Shown one piece after another: positions 54,685-63,169 of a stretch of 64,000 nt of DNA (positions are counted from its first letter, which is position 1; the number at the start of each line of letters is the position of its first letter). A program made the position numbers and the translations under genes. Below the pieces are notes generated by a model. It ran no database searches. It had not been told where the DNA came from and was given only the letters and a program-made list of their open reading frames with translations. The stretch is from Oceanibaculum indicum P24 (GTDB lineage: Bacteria > Pseudomonadota > Alphaproteobacteria > Oceanibaculales > Oceanibaculaceae): contig NZ_AMRL01000001.1 in NCBI RefSeq assembly GCF_000299935.1, forward strand, positions 248,001-312,000. Direction: 5' to 3'.

Positions 54685-54698
54685 TGTAAACGCTTACA
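54685..54698. promoter_or_regulatory. LacI-family operator of the uronate pair
   Basis: TGTAAACGCTTACA differs from the perfect palindrome at 51375 by one base. It is 46-59 bases upstream of the enolase-superfamily start. On the minus strand, TTGACA (54728-54723) is followed after 17 bp by GTAGCG and then this operator, the same order as at the ABC operon. Confidence 0.7.
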
Positions 54699-54777
54699 TC
54701 GCTACGCCATAGGGCGTTGGCTTGTCAACCGGGGGGCTGGATGCCATCGCGTTTCATGCCAGCCTGCCGCTTTTGTT

Positions 54778-54794
54778 TGCGAGCGATTCGCATA
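54778..54794. promoter_or_regulatory. Candidate Fur-like box upstream of second fecI
   Basis: TGCGAGCGATTCGCATA matches 14 of 17 positions of TGCGAATGATTCGCATT, with mirrored TGCGA/TCGCA arms. It lies 51-67 bases before the sigma factor start at 54845, where iron-bound Fur could repress. Confidence 0.55.
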
Positions 54795-54844
54795 TGCACT
54801 ACGCTGCCGGGATCGTCACACGACCCTGAACATCCCCTCGGCTC

Positions 54845-55381
54845 ATGACAGATTCCGGGCTGCTGCAGGCCTATCGCGACCATGAATGGGAATTGCTGCG
54901 CTTCCTTGCCCGGCGGCTGGGCTCGCCGGCAACGGCGGCGGACATCGCGCATGACCTCTATGTGAAGCTGCTGGGCGAACCGGAGCTGCCGCAGATTCGC
55001 GACAGCAAGGCCTATCTGTTCGGCATGGCGGCCAATCTGGCGACCGATCATCTGCGGGTGGAGCGCCGGCGTGGCGAAATCCTGGCGGAGATCGACGGGC
55101 TGGTCTGGCGCCGCCGCGACGAGATGACGCCCGAACGGCATGCGTTGGCCCGCGCCGAACTGGCTTTCCTCGCCACGGAAATCGCCGGACTGCCGCCGCG
55201 CTGCCGCGAAATCTTCCGCCTGCACCGCTATGAGGGGCTGACGCAGCCGCAAATTGCCGACCGGCTGGGGGTCGGCATCACCACGGTTTACAAAGACCTG
55301 AAGCTGGCGCTGGAAACCATGCTGCGCGCCCGGCAACGCTTCCGCGCAACCGCGCCACAAGATAAAGGCCACCGGAAATGA
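54845..55381 (+). CDS. ECF sigma factor, FecI type (second)
   Basis: This 178-residue ECF sigma factor has region 2 (YRDHEWELLRFLARRLGSPA, TAADIAHDLYVKLL, SKAYLFGMAANLATDHLRVE) and region 4 (LPPRCREIFRLHRYEGLTQP, QIADRLGVGITTVYKDLKLA). It should transcribe the downstream TonB receptor gene when the partner FecR is triggered. Its gene is followed at 55440 by fecR and at 56539 by the receptor, the standard order. No obvious shine-dalgarno sequence precedes ATG 54845. Confidence 0.92.
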   Translation: MTDSGLLQAYRDHEWELLRFLARRLGSPATAADIAHDLYVKLLGEPELPQIRDSKAYLFGMAANLATDHLRVERRRGEILAEIDGLVWRRRDEMTPERHALARAELAFLATEIAGLPPRCREIFRLHRYEGLTQPQIADRLGVGITTVYKDLKLALETMLRARQRFRATAPQDKGHRK

Positions 55382-55439
55382 CGGCCCCGCTCGTCTATTC
55401 TGTGAACACCAGCCCGACACGCCCTTCATCGCCCCTTCG

Positions 55440-56423
55440 ATGCCAGCCAGAGTGACTGCCTTGTCCCAGCCGATATCGCCCGATCCCGTCGAGCAGGCCG
55501 CACAGGACTGGTTCCTGCGGCTGACCGCCGGCGATATGGACACGGCAGATCTGCAAAGCTTCCGTGACTGGCGGCAGGCCGATCCCCGGCATGAGGCGGC
55601 CTTCCGGGAGGTGCGCGCGCTGTGGAACGATCTCGACCCGCTGGAGCCGGCTTTTGCACCGGCAGCCAACGAGACGGCGACCCATCGCATCCGCCCGCGC
55701 CTGTTCCGGCCCGGCGCCGTGGCCGCGGTTACTGCGCTCGCCGCCTGCCTGCTGCTGTTCGTGGCCACGACACCCGACCTGCTGCTGATGATCGAGGCGG
55801 ATTACCGGACAGATCGCGGCGAACAGGCGAGCGTGACCCTGCCGGACGGCACGGTTGCGCATCTGAACACTGGCAGCGCGCTGGATGTCCGCTACAGCGA
55901 TGGCCGGCGCGAGGTCGCCCTGCTGACCGGCGAGGCGTGGTTCGACGTCGCCAGGGACACGGAGCGCCCGTTCAGCGTGCTGGCGCTGGGCGGCAACAGC
56001 ACGGCGGTCGGCACCGCCTATGCCGTGCGCGACAGGGACGGCATCGCCACCGTGACGGTGACGGAGGGCACGGTCCGGGTCACCCCCGGCAAGGGCGGAG
56101 ACGGCCAGCTGCTCCACGCCGGCCAGCGCATCGCCTATCGCGCGGATGGCGGTATCGGTCCGATGGAGCGCGTGGACATGGACGCCGCCACCGCTTGGCG
56201 CCGCGGCATGATCCTGCTGCGGGATCGCCCCTTCACCGAGGCGCTGGAGGAAATCGGCCGCTATCATCCAGGCCGTATCCTGCTGCTGGGCGACGAGACG
56301 AAGCTGGGCCGGGTCACGGCCCGCCTGTCGCTCGGCGCGCTCGACAGCGGCATCGACGCGCTGGCCGCCACCCACGGCCTCTCTGTCATCCGGCTGACCG
56401 ACTATCTGGTCATCCTGCGCTGA
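55440..56423 (+). CDS. FecR-family regulator (second)
   Basis: This 327-residue protein has a DUF4880-like head (VEQAAQDWFLRLTAGDMDTA, LQSFRDWRQADPRHEAAFRE), one membrane segment (VAAVTALAACLLLFVATTP) and a periplasmic FecR domain (LPDGTVAHLNTGSALDVRYS, LLTGEAWFDVARDTERPFSV, VTEGTVRVTPG). It connects the STN domain of the receptor at 56539 to the sigma factor at 54845. The start at ATG 55440 lacks a clear shine-dalgarno sequence. It is not closely similar to the first FecR at 598. Confidence 0.9.
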   Translation: MPARVTALSQPISPDPVEQAAQDWFLRLTAGDMDTADLQSFRDWRQADPRHEAAFREVRALWNDLDPLEPAFAPAANETATHRIRPRLFRPGAVAAVTALAACLLLFVATTPDLLLMIEADYRTDRGEQASVTLPDGTVAHLNTGSALDVRYSDGRREVALLTGEAWFDVARDTERPFSVLALGGNSTAVGTAYAVRDRDGIATVTVTEGTVRVTPGKGGDGQLLHAGQRIAYRADGGIGPMERVDMDAATAWRRGMILLRDRPFTEALEEIGRYHPGRILLLGDETKLGRVTARLSLGALDSGIDALAATHGLSVIRLTDYLVILR

Positions 56424-56471
56424 GCGCAAAAAAATCTAAAAATCCGCACCGGTTTTCCCGCGCCCGCTCGC

Positions 56472-56483
56472 TCTATGCATAGA
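56472..56483. promoter_or_regulatory. 12-bp palindrome upstream of second TonB receptor
   Basis: TCTATGCATAGA is a perfect palindrome, 56-67 bases before the receptor start and 6 bases before the Fur-like box. It may be an operator or part of the ECF promoter; its role is unknown. Confidence 0.3.
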
Positions 56484-56488
56484 CGACA

Positions 56489-56505
56489 CGCGAATGCGTT
56501 GCATT
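56489..56505. promoter_or_regulatory. Candidate Fur-like box before second TonB receptor
   Basis: CGCGAATGCGTTGCATT matches 13 of 17 positions of TGCGAATGATTCGCATT and contains most of the perfect 6-3-6 palindrome GAATGCGTTGCATTC (56492-56506). It is 34-50 bases upstream of the receptor start. Confidence 0.5.
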
Positions 56506-56538
56506 CCTATTATCTGAATTGTCGAAGGGGAACGATCG

Positions 56539-59043
56539 ATGCGGGGCGAGATTTCTAATCCGAAGGCCGGCAAGGCTATGCCGGGACGACACCGGAAGCT
56601 GGCGCAGGCACTATTGGCTGGCACGATGCTGAGCACGCTGGCCATCGCCGGTGCTGCCAGCGCCACCCAGCCGGCCAGTGCCCAGCAAGTCGCCCAGGCG
56701 GAAGCCGTGCATGACTTCGCCATCGCGCCGCAGCCGCTGGCCGGGGCGCTGGACCGCTTCGCCGAGCGGACCGGCCTGTCCTTCGCCTATCGCTCCGATG
56801 CCGTCGCCGGCCTCTCCTCCCCCGGCGTGAGCGGCAGCTTCACCGCGACCGAAGGGCTGCGCCGCCTGCTGGCCGGCACCGGCACTGCCTTCCAGTTCAC
56901 CGGCGCCAGCACGGTGACGATCACCCGGCCGCAGGCGCAAGGCGCGGTGACGCTGGATACCGTCGCTGTCGAAGGCCGCCGTGCACCGGAGACCGCCACA
57001 GGCCCGGTCGAGGGCTATGTCGCGACGCGTAGCGCCACCGGCACCAAGACCGACACGCCGCTGATCGAGACGCCGCAGGCGATCAATGTCGTCACCCGCG
57101 ACCAGATGGAGGCGCAGGGCTCCACCACCGTGACCGAAAGCCTGCGCTACACGCCGGGCGTCATCGCGCAGTACGGCAACAACGATGTCCGGCACGACTG
57201 GCTGACGGTGCGCGGCTTCACGCCAGGGCGCTATCTGGACGGGCTGCGCCTGCCGTTCGGCGCGCGCGGCTATTCCCAGCCCCGGATCGAGCCCTTCGGG
57301 CTGGAGCGTGTCGAGGTGCTGAAGGGCCCGGCCTCGCTGCTCTACGGGCAGGGCAATCCCGGCGGCATCGTGAACATGGTGAAGAAGCGCCCGACCGAGG
57401 AGGAGGTCCGCGAAATCGAGCTGCAGACCGGTAGCTTCGACCGCATGCAGGCCGGCATCGATCTCGGCGGCAAGGCCAATGAGGAGGGCACGCTGCTCTA
57501 CCGCATGGTGGCGCTGGGCCGGAAATCGGACACCCAGTTCAACTATGTCGAGGAGGAGAAGACCTATGTCGCCCCCTCGCTGACCTGGCTGGCCGGCGAG
57601 GACACGAAGATCACCTTCTTCGGCGAATATCAGGAGATCGACGCCCCGGGCGGCGGCGGCGCGCCGGCCCTGCCGGCGGTCGGCACGCTGTATCCCGGCA
57701 GCCAGGGCACGCTGCCGCGCGAGACCTTCGTGGGCGAGCCGGGCTATGACCATTTCAACAACAAGCAGTGGTTCGTCGGCTACGAGCTGGATCACCGCAT
57801 CGACGACACCTGGTCGCTGCGCCAGAATCTGCGCTATGGCGATGTCGATACCGACAGCCAGCGCGTGCAGGCCTATTGCGCAACCACGCCCTGCGATCCC
57901 TCCATGCTCGGCCGCTATGCCTGGGCCTTTCCGGAAAGTGCGCGGATGCTGACCGTGGACAATCAGGCGGTGGCCGATTTCCGCACCGGCAGCGTGGCCC
58001 ACAAGGCGCTGGTCGGCTTCGATTATTCCTATGAGGACAGCACCTTCGAGGAATCGCAGCTGACCTTCCTGACCACCCCGTTCGATGCCTATAACCCGAC
58101 CTACGGGGTACCGGTCAGCCGGCCTGGCACCGGCATGCGGATCGACCAGGAACGCCGGCAGATCGGCCTTTACCTACAGGACCAGATGAAGATCGACCGG
58201 CTGACCCTGGTGCTCGGCGGGCGCTATGACATGGCCGATACGGATACCCGCACCCAGACCGCGACATCCGATGCCAGCGTGGCACAGGATGACCGGGCCT
58301 TCACCGGCCGCGTCGGCGCGGTTTACAATTTCGACAATGGGCTGGCCCCCTATGCCAGCTATTCGACCTCCTTCCAGCCGGCCAGCGGCACCGACAGCAG
58401 CGGCAGCGCCTTCGACCCGACCGAGGGCGAGCAGTTCGAGGTCGGCGTGAAGTACCAGCCCACGGGCGGGCGCAGCTTCGTCACCCTGTCGGTCTATCAG
58501 CTGACGCAGCAAAATGTGCTGACCCCCGATCCCGCCAACACGCGCTTCAACACCCAGACCGGCGAAGTGCGGATGCGCGGGCTGGAGCTGGAGGGCAAGG
58601 CGCAGCTGACCAGCGGCCTGTCGCTGATCGCCTCCTACGCCTATACCGACAGCGAGATCACCAAGGCCAACGCCAACGCGTCAGGCGTCAGCACCGAGGG
58701 CAATCGCCTTGCCTTCGTGCCGGAGCATCAGGCCGCCGCCTGGCTGGACTATGAAGTATCGTCCGGCCCGCTGGATGGTCTCGGCTTCGGGGCCGGCGCA
58801 CGCTATATCGGCCAGACCTACGGGGACAATGCGAATAATTACGACGTTCCGGGCTACACGCTGGTCGATGCCGGCATCCGCTACGACCTCGGCAAGCTGG
58901 GCGCGTCGCTGGAGGGCGTAACGGTGGCGCTGGATGCCAGCAACCTGTTCGACAAGGACTATGTCGCAACCTGCCTGTCCGCCACCGGCTGCTATATGGG
59001 CGTGGGCCGGACGGTCTATGCGACGCTGAAATACAGCTGGTAA
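56539..59043 (+). CDS. TonB-dependent siderophore receptor with STN domain
   Basis: This 834-residue outer-membrane protein has an N-terminal signal segment (LLAGTMLSTLAIAGAASATQ) and a signalling STN domain (HDFAIAPQPLAGALDRFAER and GLRRLLAGTGTAFQFTGAST). A plug follows (LIETPQAINVVTRDQMEAQG, LTVRGFTPGRYLDGLRLPFG, VEVLKGPASLLYGQGNPGGI), then a long beta-barrel ending with VGRTVYATLKYSW and its C-terminal aromatic residue. Length and plug wording match ferric-siderophore receptors of the FpvA/FhuE type. It has AAGGGGAACGATCG before the ATG and a Fur-like box upstream. The siderophore is unknown. Confidence 0.93.
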   Translation: MRGEISNPKAGKAMPGRHRKLAQALLAGTMLSTLAIAGAASATQPASAQQVAQAEAVHDFAIAPQPLAGALDRFAERTGLSFAYRSDAVAGLSSPGVSGSFTATEGLRRLLAGTGTAFQFTGASTVTITRPQAQGAVTLDTVAVEGRRAPETATGPVEGYVATRSATGTKTDTPLIETPQAINVVTRDQMEAQGSTTVTESLRYTPGVIAQYGNNDVRHDWLTVRGFTPGRYLDGLRLPFGARGYSQPRIEPFGLERVEVLKGPASLLYGQGNPGGIVNMVKKRPTEEEVREIELQTGSFDRMQAGIDLGGKANEEGTLLYRMVALGRKSDTQFNYVEEEKTYVAPSLTWLAGEDTKITFFGEYQEIDAPGGGGAPALPAVGTLYPGSQGTLPRETFVGEPGYDHFNNKQWFVGYELDHRIDDTWSLRQNLRYGDVDTDSQRVQAYCATTPCDPSMLGRYAWAFPESARMLTVDNQAVADFRTGSVAHKALVGFDYSYEDSTFEESQLTFLTTPFDAYNPTYGVPVSRPGTGMRIDQERRQIGLYLQDQMKIDRLTLVLGGRYDMADTDTRTQTATSDASVAQDDRAFTGRVGAVYNFDNGLAPYASYSTSFQPASGTDSSGSAFDPTEGEQFEVGVKYQPTGGRSFVTLSVYQLTQQNVLTPDPANTRFNTQTGEVRMRGLELEGKAQLTSGLSLIASYAYTDSEITKANANASGVSTEGNRLAFVPEHQAAAWLDYEVSSGPLDGLGFGAGARYIGQTYGDNANNYDVPGYTLVDAGIRYDLGKLGASLEGVTVALDASNLFDKDYVATCLSATGCYMGVGRTVYATLKYSW

Positions 59044-59061
59044 GCAGCACCCGGACAGCAA

Positions 59062-59103
59062 AAGGGCCGGTGCGGATGGCAGGAAGCCACCGCATCGGCC
59101 CTT
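59062..59103 (+). terminator. Terminator after the TonB receptor
   Basis: AAGGGCCGGTGCGG starts a long stem that pairs with CCGCATCGGCCCTT (59090-59103), with one G-U and a small bulge, and continues inward to a short loop. It begins 19 bases past the receptor stop and lies before the oppositely oriented nitrile hydratase beta gene. It can serve both directions; the T-run is short. Confidence 0.65.
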
Positions 59104-59141
59104 ACTGTTGTACGCCGATGTTCCGGCTTAATGCTCCGCGA

Positions 59142-59759
59142 TTATTCCGCCGGATCCAGGTAGCTCTCGAAGACGCCGACATGCACGGTCGCGGGATCGG
59201 CGGCCTGCGGCCACAGCTCCTGCGAGTCGAACGCGACATCGTAGGTCGGCTCATCCTGGGACTGGAGATTGTGCGCGGCGGCATCCGGAAACGGATAGGC
59301 CGGCGTAATGCCGACGACGACACCGCACTTGCCGCGAATATAGCCCGGCATGCGGACATGGCCCGACACGAACTCGTTCTTCACCCGGACCCTGTCACCG
59401 ACAGCGAAGGTCTGGCGCGGCTCTGCGTTCGGCCGCCCCTCGGCGCTGGGCAGGGCCAGCGGGAAGGCCCCGCCCGCCAGCTTCTCCAGCTCTTCCCGCG
59501 TGACGACACCCTTCTCGACGCAAAGCGTGGCAAAGCCGGTCAGCGACCGTTCGTAGTAACAGGCCGACAGGTAATGGCGCGGGTCCATCCGTTCGATGGC
59601 ATGGCGGTATTCGTCCATGTTCATGATACCGAGGCGCACCCCCAGCCCGTAGAGGGCGTTCGCCCGCGGCTCCCACGGCGCCTTGAACACCGCCCGACCT
59701 TCCGCATAGCGCACCGGGCCGAAGCCCTGCTTCCCGCCCAGATCATGCACGCCGTCCAT
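59142..59759 (-). CDS. nthB: Nitrile hydratase beta subunit
   Basis: This 205-residue protein starts MDGVHDLGGKQGFGPVRYAE, the classic beta-subunit head. It ends with an SH3-like domain (FAVGDRVRVKNEFVSGHVRM, PGYIRGKCGVVVGITPAYPF, PTYDVAFDSQELW). With the alpha subunit it forms the heterodimer that hydrates nitriles to amides in the cytoplasm. I start it at ATG 59759 (GGAGGAGAGACGG upstream); ATG 59795 would add 12 residues before the conserved start. It is 16 bases after alpha, and no activator gene follows. Confidence 0.93.
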   Translation of the reverse strand: MDGVHDLGGKQGFGPVRYAEGRAVFKAPWEPRANALYGLGVRLGIMNMDEYRHAIERMDPRHYLSACYYERSLTGFATLCVEKGVVTREELEKLAGGAFPLALPSAEGRPNAEPRQTFAVGDRVRVKNEFVSGHVRMPGYIRGKCGVVVGITPAYPFPDAAAHNLQSQDEPTYDVAFDSQELWPQAADPATVHVGVFESYLDPAE

Positions 59760-59775
59760 CCGTCTCTCCTCCGGC

Positions 59776-60378
59776 TCAGCGGTAAAGGGCCTCAAGACGC
59801 GACACGCCGATCATGGAATCCTTGGTCACGATCTCGCGCAGCTTGTCTTCCGGCCAGCCGATGGTCTCCTCCGGCTGTACCGGCAGGACCATGTAGCGGG
59901 TATCCGTGGTCGTATCCCAGACCTTGATGTCGATCTCATAGGGGAGGTCCAGCCCCATCTCACGCAGAACGGTGCGCGACTGGCGCACCAGGCGGGAGCG
60001 GTACTCGAAATCCTTGTACCAGCCCGGCGGCAGCCCGATGATGGTGAAGGCGGTACAGGAACACAGCGTGCAGCAGATCACATTCTGCAGCGTCGGGGTG
60101 TTCTCCAGCACGACCAGATGCTTGTGGTGGGGCGGCATGGCGAGGCCAAGTTCCGTAACAGCGGCCTTGCCGTTCTCAAGCAGCCGGCGCTTGAAATCGG
60201 CATCGGTCCAAGCCCGGGCGACCACCTTTGCGCCGTTCTCCGGCACCCAGTTCTCCTCGGCATTGTGGACGACGGCGTCCACATCCTCGGTACGGACGAG
60301 ATTGCGTTCGACGAAAGCCTGCTCCAGTGCCGCGACGCGCCGTTCGACCGGCGCTGCTCTCTGATCGGTGGAAGCCAT
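59776..60378 (-). CDS. nthA: Nitrile hydratase alpha subunit, cobalt type
   Basis: This 200-residue subunit carries the metal-binding motif CTLCSC (Cys103-Cys108). The Thr in the second position points to a low-spin cobalt centre, whereas iron enzymes have Ser there. Around it are NVICCTLCSCTAFTIIGLPP and GWYKDFEYRSRLVRQSRTVL, followed by the conserved WDTTTDTRYMVLP. Residue 102 is a further Cys where many homologues have Val. The alpha-beta gene order is retained. The cobalt insertion helper usually found next to these genes is missing in the window. Confidence 0.93.
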   Translation of the reverse strand: MASTDQRAAPVERRVAALEQAFVERNLVRTEDVDAVVHNAEENWVPENGAKVVARAWTDADFKRRLLENGKAAVTELGLAMPPHHKHLVVLENTPTLQNVICCTLCSCTAFTIIGLPPGWYKDFEYRSRLVRQSRTVLREMGLDLPYEIDIKVWDTTTDTRYMVLPVQPEETIGWPEDKLREIVTKDSMIGVSRLEALYR

Positions 60379-60494
60379 GGGTCCTGACCTCTGACGGGAA
60401 TGACGGAGGATTCAGCCGGGATTCCCAGCCAAATCCTGCACTCGGCCCCGATGGTAGCCGAAGGGACTTCAACTGGAAACCATGGTCCGCGCGT

Positions 60495-61310
60495 TCAGGC
60501 TGCCGGTGAACCGTCCCTGAACAGGTAGGGACCGTCGAAGTCACCGATATAGCTCTGATGGGTGACGAGGCCGGCCGGCGTCCAGCTGTGCAGGTGGATG
60601 GCCGGCGGCTCCATGACGAAGGCGGACGGGCCGCCGGGCCGCAAATCCATCGCCACCTGATGCGCCGGGCTGGGCGCAACGCTGACCGGCGTGCCGTGCC
60701 ACACCGCCTGGATCGGCCGGTGCAGATGGCCGCACAGCACGCGCTGGACCTGGCCGTGCTGGCTGAGAACCTTGCCCAGCGCCTCCGCGCCCTGCAGCAG
60801 GCCGATCCTGTCCATATGCGCGATGCCGGTCGGGAAAGGCGGGTGATGCAGCATGACCAGCGTCGGGCGCTCGGGCTGCTCGGCCAGCCGGTCGGCAAGC
60901 CAGCCCAGCCGGCCCGCGCACAGCTCGCCATGGCTGCGGCCCGGCGTCACCGTGTCCAGCGCCAGCAGGCGCAGCGGATGTTCCTCGATGGCGTACTGAA
61001 TCCAATCCCCGCCCTGCGCAAGATAGGCATGATCCGGGAAGCCGGCGCGCAGCGTGCCGCGCTCGTCATGATTGCCCGGCATCAGATAGACTGGCATCGA
61101 CAACGGCGCCAGGATGTCGCGCAGGATGGCATATTCCCCGGCACTGCCTTCATCCACCAGATCGCCGGTCATGACGACGATGTCCGGGCGCGGCTCCATC
61201 GCGTTCACATGCGCCACCGCGCGTTCCAGAAAGGCGGCGGTATCGACCCGGTTATAGGCCGGCTTGCGCTCACGGGTGATATGGGTGTCGGTGATCTGGG
61301 CGATCAGCAT
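60495..61310 (-). CDS. Metallophosphoesterase, cAMP/GpdQ-like phosphodiesterase
   Basis: This 271-residue protein has the two-metal phosphoesterase motifs in order: DTH (Asp8, His10), GDLVDEG (Asp50), PGNHDERG (Asn80, His81), MLHHPPFP and CGHLHRPI. The length and wording match class III nucleotide or glycerophosphodiester phosphodiesterases such as CpdA and GpdQ. It is co-transcribed with, and 20 bases after, an ABC ATPase, so it may act on the imported phosphodiester. No signal peptide, so it works in the cytoplasm. Whether cAMP is a substrate is open. Confidence 0.9.
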   Translation of the reverse strand: MLIAQITDTHITRERKPAYNRVDTAAFLERAVAHVNAMEPRPDIVVMTGDLVDEGSAGEYAILRDILAPLSMPVYLMPGNHDERGTLRAGFPDHAYLAQGGDWIQYAIEEHPLRLLALDTVTPGRSHGELCAGRLGWLADRLAEQPERPTLVMLHHPPFPTGIAHMDRIGLLQGAEALGKVLSQHGQVQRVLCGHLHRPIQAVWHGTPVSVAPSPAHQVAMDLRPGGPSAFVMEPPAIHLHSWTPAGLVTHQSYIGDFDGPYLFRDGSPAA

Positions 61311-61330
61311 GTCTCGGTCCTGGTTGGAAA

Positions 61331-62371
61331 TTAATCGGAAAGCGGGATCAGGGCGTCGGCATCGAAGGTCAGGCGTACAGCATCGCCGGACGCGATCTCG
61401 ATGCGGTTGGGTACATCGGCAATCAGCGGTTCCGGCGCTGCGCCCCCGACAATAAGCCGCTGGCGGTCGCCAAGGAAGAAGGCGGAGATCACCGTACCGG
61501 TCAGGGCAGCCATGCCCTCTTCCGCAAGCCGCAGCGATTCCGGACGCAGCGCCGCTTCGACCGGCCCGTCCGGGCCGGCCCAGGGCAGGTTGCCGCCGGG
61601 CAGTTCCAGCACGCCGTTGCGCGCCGTGCCGGACAGCCGGTTCATGGAGCCGATGAAATCGGCGACGAAGCGGTCGGCGGGTTTCAGATAGATATCGCGC
61701 GGACGGCCGATCTGCGCCACCCGTCCCTTGCTCATGACGACGATGCGGTCGCCCAGCGCCATCGCCTCCGCCTGATCGTGCGTCACATAGATCGCGGTGA
61801 TGCCGAGGCGCCGCAGCAGCCGGTCGATCTCCAGCCGCAGATCCTCGCGCAGCTTGGCGTCCAGCGCCGTCAGCGGCTCGTCCAGCAGCAACACGCGCGG
61901 CTCCACGGCCAGCGCCCGGGCCAGCGCGACGCGCTGCCGCTGGCCACCGGACAGCTGGTCGATGGGCCGGTCGGCCAGCTCCGTGATGCGCATCATCTCC
62001 AGCATCTCGGCAACACGGCGGCGACGGTCGGAGTCCGGCACGCGCCTGATCTTCAGCCCATAGGCGATATTGCCTGCGACGCTCATATTCGGGAATAGCG
62101 CATAGGACTGGAACACCATGCCGACATTGCGCTTCTCGATGGGCAGCGCCGTCACATCCTCATCGCCGAACAGGATACGTCCGCCGGCATCCGGCATTTC
62201 CAGCCCGGCGATCAGCCGCAGGGTCGTGGTCTTGCCGCAGCCCGAGGGGCCGAGGAATACCAGCGTCTCGCCGGCATTGACCTCCAGGTCCAGCGGCTCC
62301 AGCGCGCGGGTGCCATCGGGAAAGGTCTTGGCGCAGCCGGCCAGGCGGATACGGGTTCCGGTCATTGTCAT
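61331..62371 (-). CDS. ABC transporter ATPase (PotA/FbpC-type)
   Basis: This 346-residue ATPase has GPSGCGKTTTLRLIAGLEMP, FQSYALFPNMSVAGNIAYGL, LSGGQRQRVALARALAVEPR, VLLLDEPLTALDAKLREDLR and YVTHDQAEAMALGD. A C-terminal TOBE region follows (RPRDIYLKPADRFVADFIGS). It pairs with two permeases encoded upstream. Such transporters carry phosphonates, iron, polyamines or phosphodiesters; the adjacent phosphodiesterase favours an organophosphate. It is separate from the ATPases at 29154 and 46875. Confidence 0.92.
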   Translation of the reverse strand: MTMTGTRIRLAGCAKTFPDGTRALEPLDLEVNAGETLVFLGPSGCGKTTTLRLIAGLEMPDAGGRILFGDEDVTALPIEKRNVGMVFQSYALFPNMSVAGNIAYGLKIRRVPDSDRRRRVAEMLEMMRITELADRPIDQLSGGQRQRVALARALAVEPRVLLLDEPLTALDAKLREDLRLEIDRLLRRLGITAIYVTHDQAEAMALGDRIVVMSKGRVAQIGRPRDIYLKPADRFVADFIGSMNRLSGTARNGVLELPGGNLPWAGPDGPVEAALRPESLRLAEEGMAALTGTVISAFFLGDRQRLIVGGAAPEPLIADVPNRIEIASGDAVRLTFDADALIPLSD

Positions 62372-62373
62372 CT

Positions 62374-63165
62374 TTAGGTTTCCTTGCGCCGGCGCGGGCG
62401 CGACAGGGCCTGCATCGCCAGCAGCAGCGGCAGGATCATCACGAAGAAGATCAGCGTATAGGCGCTGCCGATCTCCAGCCGCATTGAGGCGTAGCTGTCG
62501 GCCAGCCCGACCGGCAGGGTCTTGGTCAGCGGCGTGTGCAGCATCCAGGTCAGGTTGAATTCACCGATGGACAGCGTGACCACCATCAGCGAGCCGGCGA
62601 GGATGCCCGACCGGCAGTTCGGCAGGATCACGCCGAAGAAACGCTGCGGGAAACTGGCGCCCAGGCTGCGCGCCCCCTCCTCCAGCGTCTTCAGATCGAT
62701 GGAGGACAGCACCGCCAGCACGGCGCGGATCATGAACGGCAGGGTGAACAGCACATGCCCGACCAGGATGAAGGCAGCGCTGGTGCGGAATTCGCGGAAG
62801 CCGCCATAGGCGATCAGCAGCGCCAGCGCGGTGGCGAGGCCCGGCACGGCGACTGGCACCACCAGCAGTTCCTCGATCAGCCGGGTCAGCCGCGACGGGC
62901 GGCGCGCCAGCGCATAGGCCGCCGGCACGCCGAGGATAAGGGTGCAGACGAGGCAGGCCAGCGCCAGCCCCAGCGACAGGGCCAGCGTGTCGGCATAGAG
63001 GTCCAGCACCTGCCACACCCAGCGCAGCGTCAGGCCGCTGCTGATGCCCTGAAAGAAATTCGCCGTGACGCCGGCCAGCATCGACATCAGCACCGGCACC
63101 ACCAGGAAGGCCGCGACCAGCAGAGTCAGCGCCAGTTGCACCGTGAACAGGAAGGGGCGGTTCAT
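62374..63165 (-). CDS. ABC transporter permease (second)
   Basis: This 263-residue inner-membrane permease has six helices. Its EAA loop is LEEGARSLGASFPQRFFGVI. I start it at ATG 63165 (MNRPFLFTVQLALTLLVAAF), which has GTGAGGCG upstream and begins 4 bases after the previous gene's stop; ATG 63186 would overlap that gene by 17 bases. It is followed 2 bases later by the ATPase. Confidence 0.9.
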   Translation of the reverse strand: MNRPFLFTVQLALTLLVAAFLVVPVLMSMLAGVTANFFQGISSGLTLRWVWQVLDLYADTLALSLGLALACLVCTLILGVPAAYALARRPSRLTRLIEELLVVPVAVPGLATALALLIAYGGFREFRTSAAFILVGHVLFTLPFMIRAVLAVLSSIDLKTLEEGARSLGASFPQRFFGVILPNCRSGILAGSLMVVTLSIGEFNLTWMLHTPLTKTLPVGLADSYASMRLEIGSAYTLIFFVMILPLLLAMQALSRPRRRKET

Positions 63166-63169
63166 CGCC

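Noticed and set aside
60379-60494. Gap before the nitrile hydratase alpha gene searched for a small activator gene
   Set aside because: It is 116 bases, holds no frame with a start and ribosome-binding site of useful length, and shows no activator motif.
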